64,000 bases of DNA from contig CAZNUW010000008.1 in assembly GCA_964576515.1 (NCBI GenBank), forward strand, positions 124,001-188,000, given 5' to 3'. This DNA comes from SHVO01 sp964576515. Lineage in GTDB: Bacteria; Pseudomonadota; Alphaproteobacteria; Rhodospirillales; Rhodospirillaceae. Position numbers and translations under genes: made by a program. Below the pieces are notes generated by a model. It saw only the letters and a program-made list of their open reading frames with translations. It searched no databases and was not told the DNA's origin. Shown piece by piece: positions 62,314 to 64,000 of this stretch. The first letter of the stretch is position 1; every line of letters starts with the position of its first letter.

Positions 62314-63420
62314 CTAGCGGCGTGAGGCAGCATCAGAGGTCCGCGTCGCATCGCCCGATTGCGCGGCGACCTGCTTTTCGGGCCGATCGATGAACACCTG
62401 CACCATGGGCAGATCGAACGCCCAGGAGATAGCGGTCATCTCGCCCTTTTCATTCGGGCGCGCATCCGCCAAACGGCGCATAGCCTGGTAGATCGCCGGC
62501 GCCGAGGCGGTTCCGTATCCGAGATGGTGCTGCGAACGGCCACGGATCAGGCTGTAATACCATGTATCCACATCCGTGTAGCCGGCCACGAGACCGCGGG
62601 CGCCCTCCTCAGTCAGCGCCATCTGGAAACGGGCATCGAGCCAATGCTGTTTGCCGGGGCGGCCGCCGAACCAGGCGAACGGCCAATACATGTCCTTGGC
62701 CTCGGTGATAAGAACGCCATCGACGATCTTGCCCTTCAGATGCGTTTCAAACTTCTTACCGAACTTCGTATCGATGCGCTGTAGGCCGCCGGGGATCAGC
62801 TTCGCGCCGGTCGCATCCGTCATCAGCGAATCCATCCCGCGATAGATCGCGACGTCCACGTCGTCATCATTACTCAGGCTGTCGACGTTGGTAAGCTCGA
62901 TGAGCGCGCGATTATAGTTGTTCTGACGCAGATAGACGTCGGTGAAGTGATAGCCGATGCCGTCCGGACCGCGGAAGAAGCGCACGCACCCCAGGACCCG
63001 GAAAAGCTGGTTGTCGACTCCCCGCACCCCGTCCGGGCTGGTGAAATCGTTGTCGTCGATCTTGCCGTCGAGATTGAGGCCAAGACCAACCTTTCCGCCG
63101 GCTTCACGGAACGGGAACGGCTCGTCCCGATCCATCGGAAACTGCACGGCGGACTCACGCGCCATTTGCGTCTCACCGACAGGACCCAGATTGGGGAACA
63201 GGGAGCTGAAACTTTCGCGCGGGCCGACCTCGTTCACCCCTTCCGGGCACTCGGCCTTGCCGTCCGGGCTCTGGAAAAGCGCCCAGTGACCGCCCGATAC
63301 CGCATAGGCAATCGTCCGGTCACGCAAGCCCGAAGGCGGCGTATCCTGGGAAAACGTCTGCGGCGCCGTGAAACCGAGCACCAGCGCCGCGCCGAAAGTC
63401 GCCTGCAAAAGCTGTTTCAT
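62314..63420 (-). CDS. Uncharacterised secreted protein, repeated family, copy C
   Basis: 368 aa from ATG 63420. Signal peptide to T-F-S-Q (~26). Blocks shared with the copies at 5362 and 28244: KAECPEGVNEVGPRESF, FREAGGK with GLNLDGKIDDNDFTSPDG, DNQLFRVLGCV, DDVDVAIYRGMDSL, LKGKIVDGVLIT, GYGTASAPAIYQAMRRLAD and MVQVFIDRP. As at 5362, it directly follows a Yx-repeat gene (11-bp gap) and precedes a terminator. Function unknown. Confidence 0.8.
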   Translation of the reverse strand: MKQLLQATFGAALVLGFTAPQTFSQDTPPSGLRDRTIAYAVSGGHWALFQSPDGKAECPEGVNEVGPRESFSSLFPNLGPVGETQMARESAVQFPMDRDEPFPFREAGGKVGLGLNLDGKIDDNDFTSPDGVRGVDNQLFRVLGCVRFFRGPDGIGYHFTDVYLRQNNYNRALIELTNVDSLSNDDDVDVAIYRGMDSLMTDATGAKLIPGGLQRIDTKFGKKFETHLKGKIVDGVLITEAKDMYWPFAWFGGRPGKQHWLDARFQMALTEEGARGLVAGYTDVDTWYYSLIRGRSQHHLGYGTASAPAIYQAMRRLADARPNEKGEMTAISWAFDLPMVQVFIDRPEKQVAAQSGDATRTSDAASRR

Positions 63421-63431
63421 GGGTCTCTCCC

Positions 63432-64000
63432 TCAGTTCGCGCCATCGAAGAAGTCGTCGCGGACGATGAAAGCGCGGAATCCATTGCGCCTGCCGTTGAA
63501 CTCGCCCGTCTGATTGCCGTTGATATCCCCGGGCTCTTTGTCGCCGGCAAAGGTAAACACCGGCCGCTGGCGGAACGCCCATACGCTGACGGCATCTGGG
63601 TCGCCGGCCTTGGCGTGCCGGCCCGTCTTGGTGCTAACCCACATCACGCTCCAGGACCGGCTGCCGGAAACGGCGTCCGCCGCCGCGGAAACGTACGGCC
63701 AGCGGGTCAGGCAACGCTCGACCTTTCCGCCGCCGCACACGGCGAAGCGGTAAACTTGAGGCGCGCCGGGATGATCGCAAGCCAACTGGTCCTTGGAATC
63801 GTCGCCGCAATAGTAAATGTAAAGGGTCTTGCCTTCCGGACTGACCAAGGCCTCGCCAACTTCATTGTTGGCGAGACTGAAACCTTTCGGTGCTTGCGGC
63901 ACGACCTGCATATAGACGTTATGCCACCCCGGCACGTCGCCGCCTTGTTGGCTCCAGGTATCGACATCCTTGGAATAGGTATAGACCGGCTTTTTCCGAA
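63432..64000 (-). CDS. Secreted Yx(F/W/Y)xxD-repeat protein, C-terminal part (runs off the right edge)
   Basis: About 189 C-terminal residues are visible. Closely similar to the end of the protein at 6474: PGWHNVYMQV versus PGWHNVYAQL, TLYIYYCGDDSKDQLACDHP versus TIYIYNCIDD-type segment, FAVCGGGKVERCLTRWPYV, and the final FHGARNGFKAF / FNGRRNGFRAFIVRDDF. The upstream repeats and start lie outside the window. Confidence 0.8.
   Translation of the reverse strand, partial: RKKPVYTYSKDVDTWSQQGGDVPGWHNVYMQVVPQAPKGFSLANNEVGEALVSPEGKTLYIYYCGDDSKDQLACDHPGAPQVYRFAVCGGGKVERCLTRWPYVSAAADAVSGSRSWSVMWVSTKTGRHAKAGDPDAVSVWAFRQRPVFTFAGDKEPGDINGNQTGEFNGRRNGFRAFIVRDDFFDGAN

Overview
The window looks like part of a chromosome of a GC-rich Gram-negative bacterium. 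TonB-dependent uptake, lipoprotein and Tat export signals, a Wza/Wzc export system and an ECF sigma/FecR pair all point to an outer membrane. The gene repertoire suggests an alphaproteobacterium, but no rRNA or tRNA is present to fix this. About fifty genes were recognised. There is no phage, insertion sequence, CRISPR array or RNA gene that I can support.

Left part (1-11 kb). A truncated secreted protein is followed by an ECF sigma/FecR pair and a small secreted protein, all leftward. Next comes a two-gene operon with a class I aminotransferase and a PrnB-like protein of the tryptophan/indoleamine dioxygenase fold. Behind it lies a four-gene export operon: DUF1592-type cytochrome c lipoprotein, Tat-exported DUF1552 protein, Yx(F/W/Y)xxD-repeat protein, and an uncharacterised secreted family that recurs three more times in the window.

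Central catabolic region (11-28 kb). This holds a thioesterase with a MarR regulator, a TonB-dependent receptor, a RidA protein, and a cyclase/kynurenine formamidase-like hydrolase in an operon with both subunits of indolepyruvate ferredoxin oxidoreductase. Two further MarR regulators, two acyl-CoA dehydrogenases (one GcdH-like), an enoyl-CoA hydratase, an SDR, and a divergent two-domain 2-aminobenzoyl-CoA (or salicylyl-CoA) monooxygenase complete it. Together with the 2.8-5.2 kb operon this reads as an aerobic route: tryptophan to indolepyruvate to indoleacetyl-CoA, oxidative opening of the indole ring by a heme enzyme, deformylation, 2-aminobenzoyl-CoA, then dearomatisation and beta-oxidation. 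A palindrome of the form ATTTTA-N4-TAAAAT precedes several of these units and probably makes them one MarR regulon. I regard this as the most interesting system in the window. The route is an inference.

28-33 kb holds another copy of the uncharacterised secreted family, a secreted M20 peptidase, an NHL-repeat protein and an amidinotransferase-fold hydrolase, with clear intrinsic terminators.

33-59 kb is an exopolysaccharide locus of Wzx/Wzy type: outer-membrane barrel, Wza, Wzc tyrosine kinase, initiating phosphoglycosyltransferase, WecG/TagA transferase, a leftward operon for an unusual nucleotide sugar (RfbF, 3,5-epimerase, DUF4910, SDR, C-methyltransferase, exostosin-like transferase), then a rightward run of overlapping genes (GT4, Wzy, GT2, Wzx, pyruvyl transferase, GT2-GT4 fusion, Tat-exported beta-helix protein), and finally a methyltransferase and GalE. 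A lipoprotein/response regulator/histidine kinase operon follows. The right edge repeats the pair 'Yx-repeat protein plus uncharacterised secreted protein' seen at 5-8 kb.
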